A DNA stretch of 64,000 bases from Phycisphaeraceae bacterium (GCA_019636655.1 JAHBXB010000002.1:818537-882536); one strand, 5' to 3'. Shown: positions 54,675 through 63,522, counted from the stretch's first letter. The notes: generated from the sequence alone by a model not told the origin. Numbers and translations: made by a program.

Positions 54675-56411
54675 TCAGGCCGGATCATGGGGGTCCCGGC
54701 GGGCCGCGGCGGCCGTGGCCGAGGGATCCATCGAGATCGCCGCATCGGCCGGCAGGATGACGGTGAACGTAGCGCCCCGCCCCTCGCTGGACTCCACGCG
54801 GATGCGGCCGTGGTGCTCGTCGATGATCCGCTTCGTTACCGCCAGCCCCAGCCCGGTGCCGCGGAGCCCCTTGGTGGTAAAGAACGGCTCGAAGATCTTG
54901 CGGTGATTCTCCGCCGGGATTCCCGGCCCGTTGTCGATGACACTGATGTGCACCTCGGGCCGCCCCGCGCCGCCCCCCGCGGCCCCTGCGCCCTCGCCTG
55001 GACGCGGCCCCGCGCTCCCGGCGTGGTGGTAGGTTGCGCGGACCGTGACGGCGCCCCGCTTGGTCTCCACCGCCTCGACCGCGTTGCCCATGAGGTTGAT
55101 CAGCGCCTGGTGGATCAGGTGCGGGTCGAGCGCGATCGGCGGGATCTCCGGGTCGGCGTCGACGATGAGCGCCACACCCTTCGCGACGCACTGGTCCGTG
55201 AGCAGCTGCGCGCACTCGTCGAGCAGCGCGGCGACCTTCGTGAGCTCGAACTCGGGCCGGCGCTGGCGCGAGTAGGTGAGCATGTTGAGCGTGAGCCCCA
55301 TGATCCGCTCGAGGTTGCGCTTCAGGATCCCCCAACCCCCCTTGGCCACCTTGAGGTCGTCCTTCTTGAACCCCAGCTCGACAACGTCCGCTCCGCCGCG
55401 CATCCCCTGCAAGATGTTCTTGATGGAGTGCGACAGACTGGCGACCGTCTCGCCCATGGCCGCGAGCCGCTCGGCCTGAAGGTTGTGCGAGAACAGCTCC
55501 AGGTTGGCGAGCGCCAGCCCGGCGTGCTGTCCGATCGCGTTCATCAGCGCCAGCTGCTCGGGGGTGAACGTGTAGTTGGCGATCGAGGAGTCGATGTAGA
55601 TGACCCCGAAGTTCCGCTCGCGGAAGCGGATCGGCGAGCAGATGGCCGAGCGGATCGCGAACCGCTGCACGCTGTCGCCCGCCGCGAAGCGCCGGTCCTG
55701 CATCGCGTTGCTGGAGAGGACGCCCTCGTTGCGGCGCAGCGCGTGCTGCAGGATCGTCCGCGAGACCTCGATCTTCGCGTCGTCTTTGTGCGCGGGCCGC
55801 GTGGCGTACTTGACCACCGAGGGGCGCGGGCCATTGGGGGCCGAGATCCCGTCCTCGAGAACGATGAACCCTCGCTCCGGCCGGAACTCGTTGAAGACCA
55901 GCTCCATGACGCCGGTCAGCAGCGAGTCGCGGTCCAGCGACTGGCTGGTGAGGGTCGTGAGCTGGTAGATGACGCGCAGGTGGTGCACCGCCGCGGATCG
56001 CGGCTCGGGCTCGGCGAGGATGACCGAGTCCTCGTTGGACGCCATGACCCGCTCGACGTTCGACTCCATCGCGTCGGGGCGGAGGATGCGGATGACGTCG
56101 ATCGGCTCCTCGTCGCCCGGACCCGCCCGGCCGAAGACAAACAGCGTCGAGCCGGTGCGGACCTGGTCGCCCGGCTTGAGCCGCGTCCGCTCGCGGATCC
56201 GCACGCCGTTGACCCACGTGCCGTTCTGCGACTGCAGGTCGCGGATGAACCACTCGCCCGAGTCGGGCGTCAGCTCGGCGTGCCGTCGCGACACGGTCGT
56301 GTCGATGAGCGGGAGCGCCTCCGAGGATCGCCCCACGAGCTGCGGCTCGTTGGGCGGAAGCTCGAACTTCTTGCCCTTGTCGGGGCCCTGGATGACGGTG
56401 AGAACGAGCAC
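54675..56411 (-). CDS. FHA-GAF sensor histidine kinase
   Basis: 578 residues. FHA domain at about 22-95 (VGRSS, SRRHAEL, NGTWVNG), which would bind phosphothreonine. GAF domain at about 150-310 (GFIVLEDGIS, FGVIYIDSS). Then an NtrB-type H-box with His328 (ETVASLSHSIKNIL), and the ATP-binding domain with LINLMGNAVEAV, DNGPGIPAE, FTTKGLRGTGLGLAV. A Gly/Ala-rich insert lies inside the catalytic domain. No membrane helix, so it is cytosolic. No response regulator lies nearby, so the partner is elsewhere. The start is GTG at 56411. Confidence 0.93.
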   Translation of the reverse strand: MLVLTVIQGPDKGKKFELPPNEPQLVGRSSEALPLIDTTVSRRHAELTPDSGEWFIRDLQSQNGTWVNGVRIRERTRLKPGDQVRTGSTLFVFGRAGPGDEEPIDVIRILRPDAMESNVERVMASNEDSVILAEPEPRSAAVHHLRVIYQLTTLTSQSLDRDSLLTGVMELVFNEFRPERGFIVLEDGISAPNGPRPSVVKYATRPAHKDDAKIEVSRTILQHALRRNEGVLSSNAMQDRRFAAGDSVQRFAIRSAICSPIRFRERNFGVIYIDSSIANYTFTPEQLALMNAIGQHAGLALANLELFSHNLQAERLAAMGETVASLSHSIKNILQGMRGGADVVELGFKKDDLKVAKGGWGILKRNLERIMGLTLNMLTYSRQRRPEFELTKVAALLDECAQLLTDQCVAKGVALIVDADPEIPPIALDPHLIHQALINLMGNAVEAVETKRGAVTVRATYHHAGSAGPRPGEGAGAAGGGAGRPEVHISVIDNGPGIPAENHRKIFEPFFTTKGLRGTGLGLAVTKRIIDEHHGRIRVESSEGRGATFTVILPADAAISMDPSATAAAARRDPHDPA

Positions 56412-56444
56412 GCGGAGTACCGTAGCGGGGATGTGGGCGCGGGA

Positions 56445-57467
56445 TCAGCGATGCCGAGGATTGTCGTCCATGCTCGGGGGAAGCAGGCGCAGCCGGCGGA
56501 ACAGGTACAGCGCCACGACGGCGATCACGACCAGCACCGCGCAGAGGACCGCGAACCCCCACGTCGAGTTCACGCCCGGGATACCGCCGACGTTGACCCC
56601 CAGCAGGCCGGTGATGAACCCCAGCGGAAGGAACAGGCCGGCAAACAGCGAAAGCATGTACATGTTGCGGTTGAGCTGCTCCGCGAGGCGGCCGACCAGT
56701 TCCTCGTGGATCACGACCTCGCGGTCGCGGAGTTCGTCCAGGTCCTCGACCAGCCGCGTGACCCGGTCGGCGGACTCTCGGAAGTGGGACCGCTGCAGGT
56801 CCGTCATCCACGCCGACTGCTCGGCCGCAAGCGCGAGCAGGGCGTCACGCTGGGGCGCCAGGTAGCGCCGGATGGCGATGACGCGGCGCTTGAGCCCGGC
56901 GATCCGGGAGCGCAGGCCGTCCACGGGCCTGGTGGAGACCTCTTCCTCCAGGTCGTCCGTTTCCTGGTCGATCCGGTCCAGCACCGGCGCGATGCGGTCG
57001 GTGAGCCCCGCGGCCAGCTCGACCAGGGCCTCGCCGGGGCTCCCGGGGCCGTCGCCGGCCTCGATCTCCGTCCTCATGGCGTGGATGGTCTGGACGTGGG
57101 GCGTGCGCAGCGTGATGAACCGCCGCGAGTCGCACCAGACGCGGACCGAGATCATGTCCTCGGGCTCGGCGCCCGCGTTGAGATTGACCCCGCGGAAGAC
57201 GACGACGATCCCATCCTTGCGGCGGAGCACCCGCGGGCGGGCGTCCTCGACCAGCAAGGCCTGGAGAGCGATCTCATCGATCGCGGCGGAGTCGGCGAGC
57301 CAATCGTGCGTCCGGGGGTGGCGGAGTTCGCGGTGGTGCCAGGTCCATTCGCCGTCGGCTAGAGACGAGGGCGGCCCGGCGTGGTCGGCATCGCGGCACG
57401 ATCCGTCGGGCCCGATGCGCATCTCGAAGATCCGACCGTCGGCGGACGCGGGGGCGGCGTCGTTCAC
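56445..57467 (-). CDS. CorA/ZntB-family divalent cation transporter
   Basis: 340 residues. Large soluble N-terminal funnel (about 1-270) with long helices, then two C-terminal membrane helices; the first ends in GVNVGGIPGV. CorA normally has GMN, so GVN here points to the ZntB-like or divergent branch. The GTG start at 57467 has GGGAGG upstream and overlaps the small upstream gene by 4 nt. It probably moves Mg, Zn or Ni; the ion cannot be told from sequence. Confidence 0.86.
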   Translation of the reverse strand: MNDAAPASADGRIFEMRIGPDGSCRDADHAGPPSSLADGEWTWHHRELRHPRTHDWLADSAAIDEIALQALLVEDARPRVLRRKDGIVVVFRGVNLNAGAEPEDMISVRVWCDSRRFITLRTPHVQTIHAMRTEIEAGDGPGSPGEALVELAAGLTDRIAPVLDRIDQETDDLEEEVSTRPVDGLRSRIAGLKRRVIAIRRYLAPQRDALLALAAEQSAWMTDLQRSHFRESADRVTRLVEDLDELRDREVVIHEELVGRLAEQLNRNMYMLSLFAGLFLPLGFITGLLGVNVGGIPGVNSTWGFAVLCAVLVVIAVVALYLFRRLRLLPPSMDDNPRHR

Positions 57468-57655
57468 GTGGCCTCCCTCGCGTTTCCATGCCGCAGCGTC
57501 CTTCTGATGGCGACCACGGCGACAATGACTACCGGCGAACCGATCGTGTGGGGGCGATTCTCGATCTGGACGAAGGGGAAGTCCCGGATCCGGCGGAGCG
57601 TCTCGACCACCGAGTTCGTCGCGGATTCGACGGAGACCGCGGGGGCTGGGCTCAT
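57464..57655 (-). CDS. Small membrane protein coupled to the CorA-like gene
   Basis: 63 residues with one hydrophobic segment (IGSPVVIVAVVAIRR) and strong G/C third-position bias. The stop overlaps the transporter start (GTGA), which supports real translation and coupling. No Shine-Dalgarno before its ATG. Unknown function; possibly an accessory subunit. Confidence 0.5.
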   Translation of the reverse strand: MSPAPAVSVESATNSVVETLRRIRDFPFVQIENRPHTIGSPVVIVAVVAIRRTLRHGNAREAT

Positions 57656-57733
57656 GGTTGGACTGTATGCGGAAGAGGCGCCGCGGCGTGCCCGGCGGTG
57701 CGCCGGGCGCAGCGCCCGCCGCGCGCGATCGCG

Positions 57734-58294
57734 CTAGACAAGCACCAGGCTGACCTCGTCGCACGCGAGGTACCGGTCCGTCTCCGGAGAGGATCGCGTG
57801 CCCGTGATGACAAAGCCGTTGCCGGTGAGCACGCGGATCGAGGCGGTGTTCGTCGCCGCCGCGGTGGCGTGCAACGGACGCAGTGACACACCCTCGCTCT
57901 CGGCCTCGGCCAGCAGCAGCGCGAGGGCTCGGGTCGCGATCCCGCGGCCCCAGTGCGCGCGGCCCAGGCCGTAGCCCACCTGGCGGTGGCCGTCGCGGAG
58001 GTGGCACCCGATCGATCCGCAGAGGACGCCCCCCCGCCCGTCCCCTTCATCCGCGAGGATCACTTTCCGGAAGAGGTCCGGCCCGGCACCCGCCGCGCGA
58101 TCGTGAAAGATCTTCTCCCAGATCGCGTCGAAGGCCTCCCGGGTGCGGGGTTTGACCATCGCCATCGCGCACCAGGCGGGATCGCTCTCGAACGCAAAGA
58201 GGGTCGCGACGTCCTCCGGCTGGGCATCGCGAAGCGTCACGATGCACCGGGGCGCGGGCTGGCGGACATGTTGCGGGGTGCCGGGAGCGGGCAT
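57734..58294 (-). CDS. GNAT-family N-acetyltransferase (RimJ/RimL-like)
   Basis: 186 residues. LRDAQPEDVATLFAF at the start, then GSIGCHL, VGYGLGRAHWGRGIATRAL (acetyl-CoA-binding helix) and NTASIRVLTGNGFVITGTR, all typical of RimJ/RimL-like acetyltransferases. It modifies a protein N-terminus or small amine; the substrate is unknown. The ATG at 58294 places the start at the beginning of the fold. Confidence 0.87.
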   Translation of the reverse strand: MPAPGTPQHVRQPAPRCIVTLRDAQPEDVATLFAFESDPAWCAMAMVKPRTREAFDAIWEKIFHDRAAGAGPDLFRKVILADEGDGRGGVLCGSIGCHLRDGHRQVGYGLGRAHWGRGIATRALALLLAEAESEGVSLRPLHATAAATNTASIRVLTGNGFVITGTRSSPETDRYLACDEVSLVLV

Positions 58295-58362
58295 GGCGGC
58301 GCGAGTGTACGCGCCCGCGGCGCCGGGCCGGGAGCGGGACCATATAAAGCGGGGAGCGCCCG

Positions 58363-58938
58363 CTACGCCGCATCGCGCGAGCGCGAACGGGGAACCTCGG
58401 GGTGGCCGGGCTTGCTGCGGACGCCGCTGGCGGTGTCGGGCTTCTCGAGCCAGTCCTCGGCGTTGCTGAGGTTGAGTTCGCTGGGCATCGTCTTGCGGTA
58501 GCCCAGCAGGCGGACGACCTCGAGGACGTCGGTCCACGTGGGGAACATGCGCCCGTTGGCCTTCTTGAAGGCGTCGATGGCCATGATGAACAGGAACTGC
58601 TCGCTGGTCATCTCGCCTTCTTCGGCGGACTTGGTGAAATCGGTGCGGCGGCGGCCGGGTCCGCGGCGGCGCTCCAGGCCGGTGTCGGGCTCAGCGCCGG
58701 CGGGGACGCCCGCCATGCCGCCCGCCTGCTCGACTTCGAGCTGTCGGCGGTCAAGGCCCAGCCGGCGGTCGACCACGCTGCCCCAGGGGGCGACGTCCTT
58801 GCCGGACGAGGGCGAAACGGCGGGCGTCGCCGGTGCGGCGCGGCGTTCGCGGCGGACGTCGGCGCAGGCGCCGGAGCACTTGCCGTTGGACTTGTTGGTG
58901 CAGTTCCCGGACCCACCGGAGGACGTTTCGCGACCCAT
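58363..58938 (-). CDS. Conserved planctomycete-type hypothetical protein
   Basis: 191 residues. A Cys-containing N-terminus (GNCTNKSNGKCSG), a basic repeat-like stretch (DRRLGLDRRQ, ERRRGPGRRRTDF), then a compact helical domain EMTSEQFLFIMAIDAFKKANGRMFPTWTDVLEVVRLLGYRK. I do not know its function; the helical part looks like a small DNA- or protein-binding fold. GGGAGC lies upstream of ATG 58938. Confidence 0.65.
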   Translation of the reverse strand: MGRETSSGGSGNCTNKSNGKCSGACADVRRERRAAPATPAVSPSSGKDVAPWGSVVDRRLGLDRRQLEVEQAGGMAGVPAGAEPDTGLERRRGPGRRRTDFTKSAEEGEMTSEQFLFIMAIDAFKKANGRMFPTWTDVLEVVRLLGYRKTMPSELNLSNAEDWLEKPDTASGVRSKPGHPEVPRSRSRDAA

Positions 58939-59069
58939 CAGCGCGGCTCCCTGCTTCCCGCCGCGTCCGGGGCTCCTCCCCCCCACTCACCCGCCCATTC
59001 ACCCGGGCGGGCAACCCCCGGGATCGGGGGCAGCCCACGATGTGGGCTCAGAGATGGCGTGGACGCGGC

Positions 59070-59366
59070 CTAGAAGTCGTCGTCGTCCTCATCATCGTCC
59101 ACGTCCTTGTCGAACGACTCCTCATCGTCGTCGTCTTCGAGGAAATCATCCTCCTCGTCGTCAATGTCGGAGTCTTCGTCAAACTCGGCATCCTCATCGC
59201 CGGCCCCGTCGTCGGCGAATCCCTCGTCCCCATCTTCCTCGTCGTCGTCGCGTCCCATGACGGGGACGGCGACGCCGATCGACCACTCGTTCGGCGCGAC
59301 CTCGGAGCAGGTTTCGCGGAGCAACCCGAGCTCCGACTCCGTTGCCGTCAGCATCGCACTGGCCAT
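59070..59366 (-). CDS. Very acidic small protein with Asp/Glu tail
   Basis: 98 residues. About 38 residues of ordinary sequence (SAMLTATESELGLLRETCSEVAPNEWSIGVAVPVMG), then about 60 residues that are mostly Asp and Glu. It is almost certainly disordered at the C-terminus and strongly negative, possibly a metal- or basic-protein-binding tail. The ATG at 59366 begins the non-repetitive part; ATG 59411 is an alternative. Function unknown. Confidence 0.6.
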   Translation of the reverse strand: MASAMLTATESELGLLRETCSEVAPNEWSIGVAVPVMGRDDDEEDGDEGFADDGAGDEDAEFDEDSDIDDEEDDFLEDDDDEESFDKDVDDDEDDDDF

Positions 59367-59614
59367 GATCACACCCTCGTTTCCTTCGGACTTCGGCTCG
59401 TGAACGGGCATATCCGGGCCCGTCGCACCGAGTGTTCCCAGCGGCCGCCTCACCGACTGTCCCACCAGTCGGCGGCGTCCCGCCCCAGAATGGCGGTACA
59501 CTACTCCCCTGCACGCCGGTGTCAACACGCCACCCGCCCTCCGTTGCGTTTTCCACGAACCGCCCACGAACCCCGCCGCGGGCCCCCGGCTCGCCCGATT
59601 CGATACCTCCTCAG

Positions 59615-60214
59615 ATGATGCAAGGCTCCCCTTCAGCCTCGGCGCCGCCCTTGCCCCCCGAGGAGTTTCAGCCGGTGGCGTGCGTGCTGGCATTCCTGAT
59701 CCCCGGGGCGGGGCACGCGTACCTGGGGATGTACCGCCGGGCGGCTCTGATCTTCGTAGGGGTGCTGGGGCTGTTTTTCGGGGGGATGCTGATCGGGGGG
59801 ATCAACACGGTGGACAGGCGGGAAAACTTCGTGTGGTTCCTGGGGCAGTCGTTCGTGGGGCCGATCGCCTTCGGGGTGGACTACCTGCACGACACCGCTT
59901 TCAAGGTGTACGACCAGCACGCCCCCTTCGGGCGCAGGGCGGCCTACCCGTTTGAGATCCGCGACCCCCGCAGCGGGAACCCGGTGGTCGTGCGCGACCC
60001 GGTCACCCTGGCGCCGCGGGAGTTTGTCGACCCCGCAACCGGGCAGCGGCGAACGACGGCGGACACGGATCGCCCGCCGTACATCAAGTCGCTGGGGCGG
60101 ATCAACGAGATCGGCACGCTCTACGCGACGATCGCGGGGATGATGAACCTCATCTGCATCATCGATGCGGTGTACCACCGCTCTCGACGCGCGGGCGCAG
60201 GGGGTGGGTTCTGA
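59615..60214 (+). CDS. Membrane protein, possibly DUF6677-type
   Basis: 199 residues. Short Pro-rich N-terminus, then PVACVLAFLIPGAGHAYLGMYRRAALIFVGVLGLFFGGMLIGG (two helices with a TM2-like GxGHxYLG turn), a soluble loop, and a C-terminal helix. The YLGMYRRA pattern is shared with TM2-domain proteins. The ATG at 59615 lacks a Shine-Dalgarno. It is probably coupled to the following gene. Confidence 0.7.
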   Translation: MMQGSPSASAPPLPPEEFQPVACVLAFLIPGAGHAYLGMYRRAALIFVGVLGLFFGGMLIGGINTVDRRENFVWFLGQSFVGPIAFGVDYLHDTAFKVYDQHAPFGRRAAYPFEIRDPRSGNPVVVRDPVTLAPREFVDPATGQRRTTADTDRPPYIKSLGRINEIGTLYATIAGMMNLICIIDAVYHRSRRAGAGGGF

Positions 60215-60222
60215 GCCTCGCC

Positions 60223-60537
60223 TTGATCACGCTCGCCCAGGCGGCCGGCGCGGCGGCGGCGCCCGAATGGGGGTGGCGGCCGTTCATCGATCCCATCGGG
60301 GCACACGGGTCGCTGTGGGGCGGATGGGTGTTCCTGCTGATCCCGCTGGCGGTGGGCATCGCGGTCGTCTACCGCGCGGTGCGGCAGCAGGACCTGGAAT
60401 CACCCGGGACGATGCGCGACTACGTCGCCAACGTGCTGGCGCTGACGGCCCAGATCGTGGTGGCCATGTTCGCGCTCGGAGCGGCGACGTTCGTGCTCAT
60501 CGAGGTGTACGTGCGGTTCATGGCGGACCACGCCTAG
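60223..60537 (+). CDS. Small two-helix membrane protein
   Basis: 104 residues: hydrophobic segments at about 34-50 and 70-96 separated by a charged loop. The start is TTG 60223, or CTG 60211 overlapping the previous stop (CTGA); GGGGTGGG lies upstream. Function unknown; co-transcribed with the preceding gene. Confidence 0.6.
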   Translation: MITLAQAAGAAAAPEWGWRPFIDPIGAHGSLWGGWVFLLIPLAVGIAVVYRAVRQQDLESPGTMRDYVANVLALTAQIVVAMFALGAATFVLIEVYVRFMADHA

Positions 60538-60561
60538 GCCATCGCACGCGCGGTCGGTCGT

Positions 60562-60975
60562 TCAGCCCGGACGGGCCGCGGGGTGGTCAGAGATCCCGGC
60601 GCTGGGCGAGGACTTCGTGACCAGCGGGCTTCGGGCGTAGAGCACCTCCCCATGCTCGCCGGTCCGCATGGTCAGGCCAAGCAGCCCGGGGATATCAACG
60701 TGGGTGAGCCGACGCGCCGCATCGAGCACGATGCGCACCTCTCCGGGGCCGACACGGGCGAGCACTTCGCAATCCTCGCCGGGATGCGGCCCCACGACCC
60801 GGCGCAGCAGGGCGTGCGCACCGGCGCCGCCGGGCTCGATCGTCCACTCCAGTCGCGCCGAGCCGGGCTGGCCCGCCTCGCCGATCTCCCAGGACACCCT
60901 CAGGCGCGGCAGGATGCCCGGCGCGAACGTCTGCCGCTCGATCGGGGCGCTGGAGTGGTGCGGCGCGGTGGTCAT
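60562..60975 (-). CDS. Hypothetical beta-rich protein downstream of the GbsR-type gene
   Basis: 137 residues of alternating strands (LRVSWEIGEAG, SARLEWTIEPGG, CEVLARVGPGEVRIVLDAARRLTHVDI). No known domain. It starts 10 nt after the regulator stop, so it is in its operon. The ATG at 60975 has GAGG upstream. Confidence 0.6.
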   Translation of the reverse strand: MTTAPHHSSAPIERQTFAPGILPRLRVSWEIGEAGQPGSARLEWTIEPGGAGAHALLRRVVGPHPGEDCEVLARVGPGEVRIVLDAARRLTHVDIPGLLGLTMRTGEHGEVLYARSPLVTKSSPSAGISDHPAARPG

Positions 60976-60985
60976 CACGGTTCCC

Positions 60986-61591
60986 TCAGGACACCCTCGA
61001 CAGCAAGGTGGCGGCAAGCTGAAGGCCCTTGGCGTCCGCACCCACGAATCGCTCGGCAAGGCGGTCGATCGTCTGGAGCAACTCCAGCAGGGTGTCGAGC
61101 CGCTCGTTGTGCTCCGCGACGTCCGGCACGGGGGCGGGCCCGTCGGTCGCGGCGGCCCCGGTCGAGGCGGACCTGATCTGCATCGCCGCCGCCGCGCCCG
61201 GCGTCGTCAACTCGCGGATCTCGAAGAGCGACGCAAGGACAGGGTGGACCTCGCGGCGGAGCCGCTCGCGGATGATCTGGCGCGCGATGGCCCACACATC
61301 CTGCTCGGCCTGGAAGTACTCCTTGCGGTCGCCACGCTTGTGGAGCCGCGAGACGATCGACCAGTCCAGCAGCGCACGGAGCGACATCGACGCGTTGCCG
61401 CGGGAAATGTTGAGCCGCTCCATCACCTCGTCCGTGTTCATCGGCCGGCCGGTGATGTAGAGCAGCGCGTGGATCTCCGCCATCGTGCGCGAGATCCCCC
61501 ACGTGGACCCCATCTGGCCCCACGCGGCGATCAGTCGGTCCTGCGCCTGGGTGAGGGTCGCGACAGAAACGTCGGAGCCGGCGGGCGTCAT
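60986..61591 (-). CDS. GbsR/MarR-type transcriptional regulator
   Basis: 201 residues. Winged-helix domain with the GbsR (COG1510) opening: WGQMGSTWGISRTMAEIHALLYITGRPMNTDEVMERLNISRGNASMSLRALLDWSIVSRLHKRGDRKEYFQAE. The C-terminal half is helical and may bind a ligand or dimerise. GbsR proteins usually control glycine betaine or osmolyte genes; no such gene is near. A perfect-armed palindrome 38 nt upstream suggests autoregulation. Confidence 0.9.
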   Translation of the reverse strand: MTPAGSDVSVATLTQAQDRLIAAWGQMGSTWGISRTMAEIHALLYITGRPMNTDEVMERLNISRGNASMSLRALLDWSIVSRLHKRGDRKEYFQAEQDVWAIARQIIRERLRREVHPVLASLFEIRELTTPGAAAAMQIRSASTGAAATDGPAPVPDVAEHNERLDTLLELLQTIDRLAERFVGADAKGLQLAATLLSRVS

Positions 61592-61628
61592 GCTCTCATG
61601 GTACTGGTGCGGAGCCGCAAGACAATCG

Positions 61629-61650
61629 ATTTTCAGAAATATCTGAAAAT
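61629..61650. promoter_or_regulatory. Palindromic operator upstream of the GbsR-type gene
   Basis: Perfect 9-bp arms ATTTTCAGA and TCTGAAAAT around AATA. It is a strongly AT-rich island in GC-rich DNA, 38-59 nt before the start codon. It probably binds the regulator encoded next to it. Confidence 0.65.
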
Positions 61651-61696
61651 ATTGACCAATCGCGCAAGCCCTTATTCAAACGGATCTTAGACGACA

Positions 61697-62713
61697 TCAA
61701 AAGATCGTCAGATCGGCGATTCCCGCCGCCCCAAGGACGCACGACACCACGCCGTTGAGCGTGAAGAACGCCATCTCCAGGCCCGCCTTGCCGCGGCGTT
61801 GAAGGACCACGTGCTCCGCCACCAGCAGGGCACCGACGAGCGCCACGCCGACCCCGAAGACAGGCCCGAGCCGCGCATCGCTCCGCCAGGCCCCGATGAG
61901 GCACGCGAGCGCACCGGCGTGGAGTGACCGCGACACCCAGATCGCCCGCGCCGAGCCGAGCCGGGCCGGGATGGAATGCAGGCGGTGCTCGCGGTCAAAG
62001 TCGACATCCTGCAGGGCGTAGATGACGTCGAACCCCGCGACCCACAGCAGCACCATCGCCGCGAGATAGAAGACCGCCGGCGTGTGGGCGAGCGCCGCGG
62101 GGTTCACCGCGAGCGCCGCGGCGATCGGCGACGCGGCGAGAGCGCCGCCAAGAAAGAGATGGCAGAGCGCCGTGAATCGCTTCGTGAAGGAGTAGAAGGC
62201 AATCCACGCCAGAACGGGAACGCAGAGCGCGAGCGGCCATGGGTTGCCGAAGGCCACCCAGAAGAGAGAACAGGCGCCGATGAACGCGGCCGCCGCCGCG
62301 AGAGTGAACAGCATGGCGTCGCGGAGCGGGAGGCGCCCGGAGGCCACGGCCCGCCGGGCAGTGCGCGGGTTTGCAGCGTCGATGCGGCGGTCGGCAATGC
62401 GATTGATCATCATCGCCCAGGTGCGCGCAAAGACCATGCAGACGACGACGAGGCCGAGTTGGAGCGAGAACGACTCCCAATGGATACGGGGGGAGGGGGC
62501 GTAGGCCGGGCCGAGCGCGGCCATGTCGTTGAGAGCGGTGCTGCCTGCCACTTCGTCCTCGCCCAGTTTCACAATGCGGTGTGGCGCGACGAGGAAGGCG
62601 CCGAGCAGGGCGAAGGGAAGGGCGAAGACAGAGTGCGCGAGTTTGATGTCCGCGGCGGCGAGGCGAAGACGGTCGAGGATGCTGGTGGTGGGAACGTGTG
62701 AAAGCGAGGTCAT
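61697..62713 (-). CDS. UbiA-family polyprenyltransferase (4-hydroxybenzoate/MqnP-like)
   Basis: 338-residue membrane enzyme with about eight helices. Asp-rich motif 1: NRIADRRIDAANPRTARR. Motif 2: DVIYALQDVDFDREHRLHSIP. Both match the quinone-type UbiA group; in organisms using the futalosine route, MqnP attaches the prenyl chain for menaquinone. With no other ubi or mqn gene here the exact pathway is unresolved. It differs clearly from the DPPR-like UbiA at 23828, which has the NDxxDxxxDxxHPxK form. The ATG at 62713 is preferred over the open frame upstream. Confidence 0.88.
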   Translation of the reverse strand: MTSLSHVPTTSILDRLRLAAADIKLAHSVFALPFALLGAFLVAPHRIVKLGEDEVAGSTALNDMAALGPAYAPSPRIHWESFSLQLGLVVVCMVFARTWAMMINRIADRRIDAANPRTARRAVASGRLPLRDAMLFTLAAAAAFIGACSLFWVAFGNPWPLALCVPVLAWIAFYSFTKRFTALCHLFLGGALAASPIAAALAVNPAALAHTPAVFYLAAMVLLWVAGFDVIYALQDVDFDREHRLHSIPARLGSARAIWVSRSLHAGALACLIGAWRSDARLGPVFGVGVALVGALLVAEHVVLQRRGKAGLEMAFFTLNGVVSCVLGAAGIADLTIF

Positions 62714-62824
62714 TGCCCAGCAGAATACGGGGTGTGGCCTCTCGACGCGCGCACTCAAAGCGACGTGCAAGTAGAGTGCTTGCGTGAGGCGTGTTTCCCA
62801 AGCGATGGCCGAGGGTGGAGCCTG

Positions 62825-62920
62825 ATGATGCCTCGCCGCGGGATCACGCGGGTTGTGTTGCCGTTGCTGGCGGTGGGCGCGGCGGGCTATTGCGCAGGGC
62901 GACTATTCCTCCGGCCGTGA
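62825..62920 (+). CDS. Possible tiny membrane peptide
   Basis: 31 codons encoding a basic start and one hydrophobic helix (VVLPLLAVGAAGYCAGRLF). GGAGCC lies upstream. Too short to be sure; reported because the amphipathic layout is coherent. Confidence 0.3.
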   Translation: MMPRRGITRVVLPLLAVGAAGYCAGRLFLRP

Positions 62921-62979
62921 GGGGCGGATTTGTTAAACGGGCCTGGATGGCGGTTTTCGAGTTGTGACTCGGTTGCGAC

Positions 62980-62998
62980 GGCAGGCGGGACGCCTGCC
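62980..62998. repeat. REP-like inverted repeat in intergenic region
   Basis: GGCAGGCGGGACGCCTGCC has 8-bp arms GGCAGGCG... / CGCCTGCC with a 3-nt loop. It lies in a non-coding stretch (62921-63138) where I see nothing else. Such sequences recur in some planctomycete and verrucomicrobial genomes, but only one copy is in this window, and there is no T-run to make it a terminator. Confidence 0.45.
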
Positions 62999-63138
62999 CC
63001 ACCTGTGTTGCGGCCGGGGCGGCGGGGGTCCTGCACTGCGGGCAGGGATGGGCTGCGATCGCCACGCGAGGGTCGCGCTTGCCCAGGGAGGCTCATCGAG
63101 GCTGGTCGTTGTTCCGCACTGCGGATGCGCGCGGTGCG

Positions 63139-63507
63139 ATGAGGGGGCTCTATTGGGATACGCGGGATGTGTGGCGGGTGTCGACTTTGAACGTGCGGCT
63201 TGGCATGTTGTACCTTCCTCCCTATCTGATCCTTCTGTTTTATTGGTTGTGTTTTCTCGTTTGGCACCGCCTCTTCAAGCTCGCACTCCTTTGCGGCTAC
63301 TTGGTAGCGATGTCTGTGTTCATTCTGTACAGCACCGCCTCGAGGATGCGGAAATCATCTGGAGATCTCGCCGCGGAGCGGGTTCGGCGCGGCGTGTGTC
63401 CGGCGTGCGGGTATCGGATTGCCGGCCTGGGGCGCGAGGACGATGGGTGTGTGGAGTGCCCGGAGTGTGGGGGTGCGTGGGCGGGTGTGGGGGTCGCGGC
63501 GGGGTGA
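63139..63507 (+). CDS. Two-helix membrane protein with C-terminal zinc ribbon
   Basis: 122 residues: two helices (LYLPPYLILLFYWLCFLVW, LALLCGYLVAMSVFILY), then CPACGYRIAGL...CVECPECG. The ribbon is the same type as in the 42570 gene, and the overall plan of two helices then a ribbon is shared. Base composition is lower in GC over the helices than in flanking DNA. The start is uncertain (63139 or earlier in frame at 63079). Function unknown. Confidence 0.6.
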   Translation: MRGLYWDTRDVWRVSTLNVRLGMLYLPPYLILLFYWLCFLVWHRLFKLALLCGYLVAMSVFILYSTASRMRKSSGDLAAERVRRGVCPACGYRIAGLGREDDGCVECPECGGAWAGVGVAAG

Positions 63508-63522
63508 CCGGGAGGCTCGGGC

